Shown here: positions 1-5,471 of the stretch, piece by piece
Layout of the letters: the number at the start of each line of letters is the position of its first letter
Position numbering within the stretch: the stretch's first letter is position 1
Program-made: the position numbers and the translations under genes
From: Candidatus Cloacimonadota bacterium
GTDB lineage: Bacteria; Cloacimonadota; Cloacimonadia; JGIOTU-2
Direction: 5' to 3'
DNA: 8,786 nucleotides
Assembly: GCA_030628975.1 (NCBI GenBank)
Contig: DAOVPZ010000035.1
Coordinates: 1-8,786 of the forward strand
The notes under the pieces: generated by a model
Databases searched by the model: none
Told to the model about the DNA's origin: nothing
Seen by the model: only the letters and a program-made list of their open reading frames with translations

Positions 1-792
1 ATGCGAAGCATCAACACCTTTATCATAAATTCTGATTTTTTCTCTTATTTCCATATCATCAAAAGTTACCATTTTTTCACTTCCAACAATTGTGAATTTC
101 CTTATTTTATGAGGGTCAAGCCAGCTAACCTGTCCATGACATACTGCTTTATTATCAAAATAGATAGTAAAGAATACTACATCATGAATTGAATTCTTCT
201 TTTGTAAAAAAGTCTGACCAGTTGCTGAGACTCGAACTGGTTTTGCATCAACCAAATGAAGCATAATAGAAATATCATGCGGACCAAAACTCCATAAAGC
301 ATTTTCAGTAGAACGAACCTTTCCAAGATTTACTCTCTGAGAATAAATATAAAGCACATCACCGATTGTTTTTTCATTAACCAGCTTTTTTAGATACTCA
401 ACTGCAGAATGATAAAGAAGCAAATGTCCAACCATTAAAACTAGATTTCTCTCTTTGGCTAATTTGACCAATTCTTCAGCTTCTTCAATATCCAGAGTAA
501 TGGGCTTTTCTACAAAACAATGTTTGTCACATAGAAGTGCATCCTTTGCAATCTGAAAGTGGGTTTCTGCACTTGTAGCTACAACCACAGCATCAGTTTC
601 AGAATTTTCTACTAATTTTTTGTAATTTTTTTCAACTCTTATTTCAGGGAATTGTCTTTTCACTCTTTCAAGATTTTTCTCAACTAAATCACTAACTCCT
701 GCGAGTTCACAATCATGTATATTATTAAAAGTTCTAACATGATTGAATCCCCAGGAGCCAGAACCTATTACTGCAATTTTTGGTGTATTCAT
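1..792 (-). CDS. Gfo/Idh/MocA-family oxidoreductase, WlbA-like nucleotide-sugar dehydrogenase (3' end outside window)
   Basis: The frame is open from ATG 792 to the window edge, giving 264 residues of a family usually about 320-350 long, so the C-terminus is missing. An N-terminal Rossmann fold starts IAVIGSGSWGFNHVRTF (residues 6-22). The family EKP motif is at 95-97, with the lysine that lines the active site. ALWSFGPHDISIMLHL (165-180) closely resembles the WSFAPHDIS segment of WlbA/WbpB-type enzymes, which oxidise C3 of UDP-GlcNAc-derived sugars with NAD. That match is from memory, so the exact substrate is inferred. The start is supported by GGAGAGAG directly before the ATG (GGAG at 797-800). 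The ATG overlaps the stop of the 49-residue ORF as ATGA, suggesting coupled translation. It probably heads a nucleotide-sugar or surface-polysaccharide cluster beyond position 1, consistent with the UpxY-like antiterminator upstream. Confidence 0.88.
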   Translation of the reverse strand, partial: MNTPKIAVIGSGSWGFNHVRTFNNIHDCELAGVSDLVEKNLERVKRQFPEIRVEKNYKKLVENSETDAVVVATSAETHFQIAKDALLCDKHCFVEKPITLDIEEAEELVKLAKERNLVLMVGHLLLYHSAVEYLKKLVNEKTIGDVLYIYSQRVNLGKVRSTENALWSFGPHDISIMLHLVDAKPVRVSATGQTFLQKKNSIHDVVFFTIYFDNKAVCHGQVSWLDPHKIRKFTIVGSEKMVTFDDMEIREKIRIYDKGVDASH

Positions 793-938
793 CTCTCTCC
801 ATCCAGGCACACTTTGTGCCCATCACTTGCTAGGATCATATTTTCTTCAAAAATATCTGCAGTTATATCTCTCTCAATGTATTCAGGAATAGCTCTTTCA
901 AACCAATCTGTTAAAATGTATTTAATTTTCTCTGACAT
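789..938 (-). CDS. 49-residue ORF, possible truncated N-terminus of an AAA ATPase
   Basis: ATG 938 opens a 49-residue frame ending in TGA (791-789) that overlaps the next ATG as ATGA. Residues 1-36 (MSEKIKYILTDWFERAIPEY, then IERDITADIFEENMIL) resemble, from memory, the first strand/helix region of AAA ATPases of the DUF4143 type, which begin with a D/E-W-x-E-R-x-I/L-P-E-x-I-x-R-D/E-I pattern just before the P-loop. No P-loop (GxxxxGK[ST]) follows. The frame ends in ASDGHKVCLDGER, encoded largely by a sequence that recurs near 1115-1141. No good Shine-Dalgarno precedes ATG 938, and a near-consensus promoter ends only 19 bases upstream, so any leader would be very short. It may be a remnant, a leader peptide coupled to the dehydrogenase, or not translated at all. 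Confidence 0.4.
   Translation of the reverse strand: MSEKIKYILTDWFERAIPEYIERDITADIFEENMILASDGHKVCLDGER
809..835. repeat. Imperfect direct repeat, copy A
   Basis: This is the partner of copy B at 1115-1141, with 22 of 27 bases identical by hand alignment. On the minus strand it encodes the last part of the 49-residue ORF, where resemblance to an ATPase N-terminus stops. Locally it is also palindromic: GGCACA (806-811) and TGTGCC (815-820) can pair. Confidence 0.45.
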
Positions 939-957
939 TAATAATATTTTTATCTCT

Positions 958-986
958 ATTATAATAGGAATTATTCAAATTCACAA
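958..986 (-). promoter_or_regulatory. Probable sigma70-type promoter for the dehydrogenase transcript
   Basis: On the minus strand, TTGTGA (986-981) and TATAAT (963-958) are separated by exactly 17 bases. The -10 is perfect and the -35 matches the consensus at 4 of 6 positions. Transcription should begin near 951, about 12 bases before ATG 938 and 160 bases before the dehydrogenase ATG. An 8-bp inverted repeat (1000-1021) lies immediately upstream of the -35. In an AT-rich region some chance matches are expected, but the spacing and perfect -10 make this a good candidate. Confidence 0.55.
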
Positions 987-999
987 TAAATATAGCCTT

Positions 1000-1021
1000 A
1001 TCGTTCATTATACTGAACGAT
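1000..1021. repeat. Inverted repeat, 8-bp arms, upstream of promoter
   Basis: ATCGTTCA (1000-1007) and TGAACGAT (1014-1021) are perfect complements around a 6-base spacer. On the minus strand the centre reads TATAAT. It sits 13 bases upstream of the predicted -35, a typical place for an operator or activator site. No U-tract follows on either strand, so an intrinsic terminator is less likely. Confidence 0.6.
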
Positions 1022-1031
1022 TTAGGGGTAT

Positions 1032-1055
1032 TATTGTTCATCATAATATACAATA
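1032..1055. repeat. Short inverted repeat TATTGT/ACAATA
   Basis: TATTGT (1032-1037) pairs with ACAATA (1050-1055) around a 12-base AT-rich spacer. Taken alone this could be chance. It is listed because it is one of five inverted repeats packed into 1000-1199. Confidence 0.3.
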
Positions 1056-1073
1056 GTTTTTTTATAAAACCTT

Positions 1074-1105
1074 ATAAAGTAAAGATAATATATTTTATAC
1101 TTTAT
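1074..1105. repeat. Inverted repeat ATAAAGTA/TACTTTAT
   Basis: ATAAAGTA (1074-1081) and TACTTTAT (1098-1105) are perfect 8-bp complements separated by 16 bases that contain the smaller palindrome AATATATT. The low GC content makes a stable RNA hairpin unlikely. A protein-binding site or chance are both possible. Confidence 0.4.
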
Positions 1106-1114
1106 GTAATAGAG

Positions 1115-1141
1115 ACACTATGTGCTCCTCACTTGCAAGTA
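1115..1141. repeat. Imperfect direct repeat, copy B
   Basis: These 27 bases match 809-835 at 22 positions by hand alignment. The core TCACTTGC is identical in both, and TGTGC occurs at the same offset. It overlaps the left arm of the doubled palindrome. Copies A and B lie in the same orientation about 306 bp apart and bracket the promoter and most of the 49-residue ORF. Confidence 0.45.
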
Positions 1142-1158
1142 TTATAACTTGCAAGTGA
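1129..1158. repeat. Doubled palindrome: two ACTTGCAAGT sites forming a 12-bp inverted repeat
   Basis: TCACTTGCAAGT (1129-1140) and ACTTGCAAGTGA (1147-1158) are perfect complements around a 6-base spacer, so the DNA could form a 12-bp hairpin. Each arm also contains the 10-bp perfect palindrome ACTTGCAAGT (1131-1140 and 1147-1156), with centres 16 bp apart. On the minus strand the spacer reads TATAAT. Two identical palindromes beside a -10-like hexamer look like a double operator for a dimeric regulator. A terminator is less likely because no U-run follows on either strand. Confidence 0.65.
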
Positions 1159-1181
1159 TTGAAAATAAGTATGTTACGCTA

Positions 1182-1199
1182 CATTATTTATAAATAATG
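1182..1199. repeat. Perfect 18-bp AT-rich palindrome after the antiterminator gene
   Basis: CATTATTTATAAATAATG reads identically on both strands. It starts 7 bases after the stop of the NusG-like gene (1206-1208). As RNA it would be a weak stem with no room for a proper loop, so a DNA-binding site is more plausible than a terminator. Confidence 0.5.
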
Positions 1200-1205
1200 A
1201 AAATA

Positions 1206-1748
1206 TTAATCAACTAAATCAATATCATTTATATCAATCTCTACAGCCACAGCTTGACGGATCAAATCAATATTTAAAACTAATTTATATTCTCCCTTAC
1301 GATGAGAAATCTTCCCTTGAAAATTTCTAAAAGGACCTCTTATTACTCGCACTCTTCTACCTCTTTGTAAATAAGAATGGGGAAATAGCCTGAAACCCTT
1401 TTCTCTAACTCCACGAATCTGTTGTAATTCATTAAGAAATTGTACTTGATCAAGCGGTTCAATGAATTTACAAATATGTCCTGTCTGATATAATTGTCTT
1501 TTCCTATCCCCATTACATCTACAAAAAATATATCCTGAGAAGAGTGGTTTCATAAAAGTAACTACGCGATTTTTATAATGTCTTACACTCTCCTGTAAAG
1601 GTAAATAATATGAAATGTTATTATCAATGCAACCCCGCGCAACCTTCTTTTCATGACGAGACTTTGTATAAACTGCATACCACTTTGTATCATCATCTGA
1701 TATTTCAAGTGAACCATGTAATTCTTCAATAACAGCAATGTTATTCAT
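1206..1748 (-). CDS. NusG-paralogue transcription antiterminator (UpxY/RfaH/LoaP-like)
   Basis: This 180-residue protein has the two NusG domains. The NGN domain starts at KWYAVYTKSRHEKKVARG (22-39) and runs to about residue 118, including the YLPL and KPLFSGYIF segments (48-51, 67-75) typical of the family. The KOW domain begins at about 128 (LQRGRRVRVIRGPFRNFQGK) and runs to the end. The protein binds RNA polymerase and suppresses pausing or termination. Housekeeping NusG normally sits beside secE and ribosomal protein genes. This copy instead lies at the end of a methylation-cycle operon, just before a nucleotide-sugar gene, which is the usual setting of UpxY-type antiterminators controlling polysaccharide operons. 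AAGGG (1756-1760) lies 7 bases before the ATG, and the gap to metK is 22 bases. Which member of the NusG superfamily it is remains inferred from context. Confidence 0.88.
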   Translation of the reverse strand: MNNIAVIEELHGSLEISDDDTKWYAVYTKSRHEKKVARGCIDNNISYYLPLQESVRHYKNRVVTFMKPLFSGYIFCRCNGDRKRQLYQTGHICKFIEPLDQVQFLNELQQIRGVREKGFRLFPHSYLQRGRRVRVIRGPFRNFQGKISHRKGEYKLVLNIDLIRQAVAVEIDINDIDLVD

Positions 1749-1770
1749 ACATTTACCCTTGTAAAAGAAA

Positions 1771-2931
1771 TCAGATTATATGCTTGTTAATTTCATTTAT
1801 CTTGTCAATCTTTTCCCAGGTAAAAGTGTCTTCTTTTCTGCCAAAATGACCATAAGCAGCAGTTAGTTTATAAATTGGTCTTTTTAGTTGTAAATACTCA
1901 ATTATTTCCCCTGGTCTTAAAGGAAAAACTTTTCTTACAATCTTTCTCAATTCATCATCAGAAACTTTACCTGTTCCAAATGTATCAACCATAATACTTA
2001 CAGGTTCTGCCACACCGATTGCATAAGCTAATTGGATTTCACACTTCTTTGCAATTTTAGAAGCGACAATATTCTTTGCGATATAACGAGCAATGTAAGA
2101 ACCGCTTCTATCTACCTTGGATGGATCTTTTCCTGAAAAACAGCCACCCCCGTGACTACCTTTTCCTCCATATGTATCTACAATGACCTTCCTTCCGGTC
2201 AAACCTGTATCACCCATAGGACCACCAACCACAAATCTACCAGTTGGATTAACATGTATATTAATATCATCATTCCACATTTCTGATGGTATGACAGATC
2301 TTATGACTTTTTCTAAAATGCCTGCTTTTAAATCTTCAAGAGTTATATCTGGAGAATGTTGAGCAGAAATTACAACATCAACAATTCTTTTTGGCATATC
2401 ATTTTCATATTCAATTGAAACCTGAGATTTACCATCTGGTTTTAAATATGCTAATACTCCTTCTTTTCTAACTTGTGAAAGTTTTCTTACTAATTTATGA
2501 GCTAACATTATTGGCATTGGCATAAACTCCGGCGTTTCATCACATGCAAAGCCGAACATCATGCCTTGGTCACCAGCTCCTTGCTCATGGATATTGGCTT
2601 TATCTACACCAATTGCAATATCAGGTGATTGAGTGTTAATAGTACAAAGTACTGCAATTGTGCGATAATCAAAACCTAATGCCGGTTCAGTATAGCCGAT
2701 TTCTTTTACTGTTTCTCTAACAATTTGAGGAATATCAACATAACACTTTGTAGTTATTTCTCCACCAATAAGAGCCAAACCTGTAGTAACAAATGTCTCA
2801 CAAGCTACTCTACAATCTGGATCTTGTTTAATTACTGCATCCAAAATTGCATCAGATATTTGATCACAAATTTTATCAGGATGTCCTTCAGTTACTGATT
2901 CTGATGTGAATATGTGTTTATTATGATTCAT
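1771..2931 (-). CDS. metK: S-adenosylmethionine synthetase
   Basis: This cytoplasmic enzyme makes S-adenosylmethionine from methionine and ATP, releasing phosphate and pyrophosphate. From ATG 2931 it has 386 residues, normal for bacterial MetK. Diagnostic segments are all present: ESVTEGHPDK with the ATP/phosphate-binding histidine (11-20), GAGDQGMMF (118-126), and the glycine-rich loop DTYGGKGSHGGGCFSGKDP (252-270), followed by SKVDRSGSY. An in-frame GTG at 2940 would add three residues. ATG 2931 is preferred because AAGGTG sits 6 bases before it, whereas the GTG lies inside that ribosome-binding site. The site overlaps the stop of the nucleotidyltransferase gene, so the two are translationally coupled. 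With ahcY upstream in the same run of genes, it closes the SAM/SAH cycle. Confidence 0.97.
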   Translation of the reverse strand: MNHNKHIFTSESVTEGHPDKICDQISDAILDAVIKQDPDCRVACETFVTTGLALIGGEITTKCYVDIPQIVRETVKEIGYTEPALGFDYRTIAVLCTINTQSPDIAIGVDKANIHEQGAGDQGMMFGFACDETPEFMPMPIMLAHKLVRKLSQVRKEGVLAYLKPDGKSQVSIEYENDMPKRIVDVVISAQHSPDITLEDLKAGILEKVIRSVIPSEMWNDDINIHVNPTGRFVVGGPMGDTGLTGRKVIVDTYGGKGSHGGGCFSGKDPSKVDRSGSYIARYIAKNIVASKIAKKCEIQLAYAIGVAEPVSIMVDTFGTGKVSDDELRKIVRKVFPLRPGEIIEYLQLKRPIYKLTAAYGHFGRKEDTFTWEKIDKINEINKHII

Positions 2932-2936
2932 GTCTT

Positions 2937-3482
2937 TCACCTTTTAATCTTATTAAATCTTTTAAGTATAACTTCACTCTCAAGAAAGGAAGAGAGTTCC
3001 TTCACTATTGTTTCTAAATATATATAATCTATCTTTTCTTCATAATTTTTTATTAGAAATTCAACATCATCAATATCCTTTATCCGATCTGAAATAAGTT
3101 TCATTAATATCAAATTCTCCAGAGTTATCACTCTTATTCCAATATCAAATATCTTTATTTTTTTCGCTCCTTTTATAATGGCTTCCTCAAAAGGTATTAG
3201 TGAAAAGACTAAGTCAATTGTAATATCAGTTTGTCTATCTATTATTGGTAAAACTCTTGTCTGATGTATAAATTCAAGAGGATTTTTAGGTAAAATTTTA
3301 TATTGTTTTTCTAATAGACTTATAAGTAAAAGTTGTCTGTTATTCGCACAACTAATCAGAATATCTATATCTTGCGTTGTTCTTGGATTGCCATAAAAAG
3401 AATTAGCAAGTCCGCGAATTATAGCATACTCTATCTTGTTCTCATTCAAAAAACTAATAATATTCCTTAATGTTTTTTGCAT
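2937..3482 (-). CDS. Minimal nucleotidyltransferase (AbiEii/DUF6036-like), putative toxin-antitoxin component
   Basis: This 181-residue protein has the polymerase-beta-type minimal nucleotidyltransferase core. RGLANSFYGNPRTTQDIDIL (23-42) gives the G-x9-13-DxD motif with D38 and D40, and TIDLVF supplies a third acidic residue (D90). The stretch ENLILMKLISDRIKDIDDV (122-140) matches the E-[DN]-L-I-x-x-K-L...R-x-K-D-x-x-D-V ending of AbiEii/DUF6036-type proteins. Most relatives have GG at the nucleotide-binding turn; here the first glycine is R23. Relatives transfer nucleotides to proteins or tRNA and often act as toxins. The ATG has no Shine-Dalgarno and lies 16 bases inside the preceding 76-residue gene, implying coupled translation. 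The target and toxic role are not known. Confidence 0.75.
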   Translation of the reverse strand: MQKTLRNIISFLNENKIEYAIIRGLANSFYGNPRTTQDIDILISCANNRQLLLISLLEKQYKILPKNPLEFIHQTRVLPIIDRQTDITIDLVFSLIPFEEAIIKGAKKIKIFDIGIRVITLENLILMKLISDRIKDIDDVEFLIKNYEEKIDYIYLETIVKELSSFLESEVILKRFNKIKR

Positions 3483-3697
3483 AATAGAAATTTATCATGT
3501 AAGCTTTTGTAATAGTTTATCTTATCCCAGTGAATTTTGCCCTTTTCCTCAGGATGTAATTTGTAGAATGCTTCTACCAACATAAAATATTCATTTACTC
3601 TTTCTTCTGGAGACATTTTGCTAACCCGCTCTAATGTATATTCTTTCTTCCACTTATTAAATTTTTCCCATCTTTCTTTAATATCAGAATATTTCAT
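3467..3697 (-). CDS. Small charged helical protein paired with the nucleotidyltransferase
   Basis: This 76-residue protein is very rich in Lys, Glu and aromatic residues (MKYSDIKERWEKFNKWKKEY at the start; SPEERVNEYFMLVEAFYKLH, 29-48) and looks fully helical and cytoplasmic. It has no signal peptide or membrane segment. Its 3' end overlaps the nucleotidyltransferase start by 16 bases, the arrangement of two-gene toxin-antitoxin and HEPN/MNT-like pairs, so it may be the partner or antidote. Small W/E/R-rich proteins of this kind are, from memory, often found before DUF6036-like nucleotidyltransferases. No Shine-Dalgarno precedes ATG 3697. Instead a perfect 14-bp tandem repeat (3703-3730) lies directly upstream. 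No specific family can be assigned with certainty. Confidence 0.65.
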   Translation of the reverse strand: MKYSDIKERWEKFNKWKKEYTLERVSKMSPEERVNEYFMLVEAFYKLHPEEKGKIHWDKINYYKSLHDKFLLCKKH

Positions 3698-3702
3698 ATT
3701 AA

Positions 3703-3730
3703 ATTATTTGTAATTTATTATTTGTAATTT
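3703..3730. repeat. Tandem duplication of a 14-bp AT-rich unit
   Basis: ATTATTTGTAATTT occurs twice without a break (3703-3716 and 3717-3730). The repeat fills most of the 45-base gap between ahcY and the 76-residue gene, where a ribosome-binding site would be expected. Changes in copy number would alter this spacing. Confidence 0.7.
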
Positions 3731-3742
3731 GAATTATATCAC

Positions 3743-5002
3743 TTATGTTCCAAGAGTCCAAGAACTCAGATATTTCTCCTGTTCTTCAGTAAGTTTATCA
3801 ATTTCAATATTCATAGATTTAAGTTTAAGTTGAGCAATATAAGTATCAATCTCTTCAGGCACAGGACTTACCTTAATAGGTAATTTTTCTCCATTCTTGA
3901 ATTTTTTTACAAAATATTCAATTACTAATGCATGATTAGCAAAGCTCATATCCATAACAAGAGGAGGATGACCATTTGCAGCAGCAAGATTTATTAGCCT
4001 GCCTTCTGCCAGAACATAAATACTTTTACCAAAAATTTTATATTCCTCAACAAATTTACGAACTTTTTTCTTACTCTCATATATCTCGTTCATTTGCTTT
4101 AAGTTGATTTCTACATCAAAATGACCTGAGTTGCATATAATAGCTCCATTCTTCATCTTCTTGATATGAGGAATATCTATGACATTAATATCTCCTGTGA
4201 GGGTAACGAATAAATCACCTAATGGAGCTGCATCGATCATCTTCATCACTCGGAAACCATCCAATACTGCTTCAATTGCTTTCAGATGATCCACTTCAGT
4301 AATAATAACATTTGCTCCCATACCTTTTGCTCTCATTGCAAATCCTCTTCCACACCAGCCATAGCCAGCAACAACAACAGTTGAACCAGCAAATAAAATG
4401 TCTGTGGCACGAATAATACCATCAGTTGTACTTTGTCCAGTACCATAACGATTATCAAAAAAATGTTTTGTCTTTGCATCATTTACTGCAATAATTGGAT
4501 ATTTAAGAGCACCATCCTTAAACATACTATATAATCTAATAACACCTGTTGTGGTCTCCTCCCCTCCACCGATCACATCCTTACATTTTTCTGGATATTT
4601 TGAATGTAATATAGAAACAAGATCACAGCCATCATCAATTGTAATATTTGGATTGAATTCTAAAACACTATCAATATGATCATAATAAGTTTTATTATCC
4701 TCACCATTGATTGCATACACATCAATATTAAAATGTTGCACTAATGCTGCAGTAACATCATCTTGAGTTGAAAGTGGATTAGATGCACAAAGCCGAAGGT
4801 CTGCACCACCAGCTTGTAATGTTCTCATAAGATTTGCTGTTTCAGTTGTAACATGTAAACATGCTCCAATTCTAATATTCTCTAAAGGTTTCTCATCTGC
4901 AAATCTTGCGCGTATCATTCGTAAAACAGGCATATTTTTCTCTGACCATTCTATTCTTTCTAATCCTTCTTTTGCTAAACCTATGTCTTTTATATCGTGC
5001 AT
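3743..5002 (-). CDS. ahcY: S-adenosylhomocysteine hydrolase (adenosylhomocysteinase), short thermophile/archaeal type
   Basis: This cytoplasmic NAD-dependent enzyme splits S-adenosylhomocysteine into homocysteine and adenosine, relieving product inhibition of methyltransferases. The protein has 419 residues. Visible motifs are LHVTTETANL (49-58), EETTTG (148-153), NDAKTKHFFDNRYGTGQS (174-191, with catalytic K177 or K179 and D183), the NAD-binding GYGWCGRG (213-220), NSGHFDVEI (291-299) and LAEGRLINLAAANGHP (331-346). It ends YLSSWTLGT rather than the KPDHYRY tail of the classical enzyme, whose lysine and tyrosine contact NAD in the neighbouring subunit. GYGWCGRG and this tail mark the Thermotoga/archaeal branch. 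AGGAG (5008-5012) lies 5 bases before the ATG. It is the first gene of a likely operon with metK. Confidence 0.97.
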   Translation of the reverse strand: MHDIKDIGLAKEGLERIEWSEKNMPVLRMIRARFADEKPLENIRIGACLHVTTETANLMRTLQAGGADLRLCASNPLSTQDDVTAALVQHFNIDVYAINGEDNKTYYDHIDSVLEFNPNITIDDGCDLVSILHSKYPEKCKDVIGGGEETTTGVIRLYSMFKDGALKYPIIAVNDAKTKHFFDNRYGTGQSTTDGIIRATDILFAGSTVVVAGYGWCGRGFAMRAKGMGANVIITEVDHLKAIEAVLDGFRVMKMIDAAPLGDLFVTLTGDINVIDIPHIKKMKNGAIICNSGHFDVEINLKQMNEIYESKKKVRKFVEEYKIFGKSIYVLAEGRLINLAAANGHPPLVMDMSFANHALVIEYFVKKFKNGEKLPIKVSPVPEEIDTYIAQLKLKSMNIEIDKLTEEQEKYLSSWTLGT

Positions 5003-5031
5003 AATTTCTCCTATTGTTTACTTATGATTTT

Positions 5032-5060
5032 ATTATCTTAATTTTAATCAATCTTCCCAA
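5032..5060 (-). promoter_or_regulatory. Possible promoter for the ahcY-metK operon
   Basis: TTGGGA (5060-5055) and GATAAT (5037-5032) are 17 bases apart on the minus strand, matching consensus at 4 of 6 and 5 of 6 positions. They lie between the terminator of the upstream small gene and the ahcY start, leaving a leader of about 22 bases. That is too short for a SAM- or SAH-sensing riboswitch. Confidence 0.45.
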
Positions 5061-5067
5061 TTTATAG

Positions 5068-5104
5068 AAAAATAGCTCAACTGATAAACCAGCCAGCTAT
5101 TTTT
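5068..5104 (-). terminator. Hairpin terminator between the small exported gene and ahcY
   Basis: AAAAATAGCT (5068-5077) and AGCTATTTTT (5095-5104) are perfect 10-bp complements. In the minus-strand RNA the loop can add about five more pairs (two of them G-U) with one bulged G, giving a stem near 15 bp. The A-tract and T-tract on either side give a U-rich 3' flank in either direction. It lies 28 bases after the stop of the 103-residue gene, so it probably ends that transcript and separates it from ahcY. Its GC content is modest, so termination may be partial. Confidence 0.65.
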
Positions 5105-5131
5105 AGTAATATAAGAAAAGAAGACAATAAA

Positions 5132-5443
5132 TTATCTAATTGGGTTTATTATTTTTTTATTTCTCTTATCTGTAACTCTTTGTATTCTATGACCACGACG
5201 TCCTATTTTTGGCTCTTCATCACCACCCCTTGATGACCTGTCACCTTCTTTATTCATAGGGTCAAATAAATCAACCTCTAAATCACAATCATATTCTTGT
5301 ATTGTAGATGAAGGACTCAAGATTCTAACAATAGATAATTCAAACAAGAATGACATATCTGTTGGGGGTTCAACTTCGTTAGAAAAAGATAAAGCTGGTA
5401 AAAGTAATAAACCAAATAGAATAAAAAATATTCCTTTTTTCAT
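5132..5443 (-). CDS. Small exported hypothetical protein
   Basis: This 103-residue protein begins with a clear Sec signal peptide: MKKG, a hydrophobic core IFFILFGLLLLPALSF, and likely cleavage after residue 21 (SFS/NE). The mature part is about 82 residues. Its middle is acidic (YDCDLEVDLFDP, 51-62), and its C-terminus is strongly basic (GRRGHRIQRVTDKRNKK, 81-97). There is one cysteine, so no internal disulfide or lipobox. No known domain is recognised. AAAGGA (5455-5460) lies about 11 bases before the ATG, longer than usual, but a later start would destroy the signal peptide. With its own promoter (5472-5501) and terminator (5068-5104) it looks like an independent single-gene unit acting in the periplasm or outside the cell. 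Confidence 0.6.
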   Translation of the reverse strand: MKKGIFFILFGLLLLPALSFSNEVEPPTDMSFLFELSIVRILSPSSTIQEYDCDLEVDLFDPMNKEGDRSSRGGDEEPKIGRRGHRIQRVTDKRNKKIINPIR

Positions 5444-5471
5444 CTCGATTATTATCCTTTATAATATTTCA

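Larger units (their letters stand above)
939..1205 (-). promoter_or_regulatory. Palindrome-rich leader between antiterminator and sugar gene cluster
   Basis: These 267 noncoding bases hold five inverted repeats (1182-1199, 1129-1158, 1074-1105, 1032-1055, 1000-1021), one half of a direct repeat pair, and a strong promoter at 958-986. No convincing intrinsic terminator for the upstream operon is seen, so read-through from the antiterminator gene is possible. The arrangement suits a control region where a specialised NusG protein or a DNA-binding regulator acts. That role is inferred from gene order. Confidence 0.45.

Noticed and set aside
1..192. A 63-codon open frame on the plus strand
   Set aside because: It is antisense to the clearly homologous dehydrogenase coding region.
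715..1056. A 113-codon open frame on the plus strand
   Set aside because: It runs antisense across the start of the dehydrogenase, the 49-residue ORF and the promoter region. It has no Shine-Dalgarno and no recognisable domain.
1129..1158. Intrinsic terminator for the NusG-like gene
   Set aside because: The hairpin is good but neither strand has a U-tract after it. An operator or other DNA site fits better.
1000..1199. CRISPR array
   Set aside because: The repeats are inverted, differ from one another and are not regularly spaced. No cas genes are nearby.
5003..5131. A SAM or SAH riboswitch upstream of ahcY
   Set aside because: The only structure seen is a terminator-like hairpin. The leader after the likely promoter is about 22 bases, too short for such an aptamer, and no GC-rich conserved core is present.
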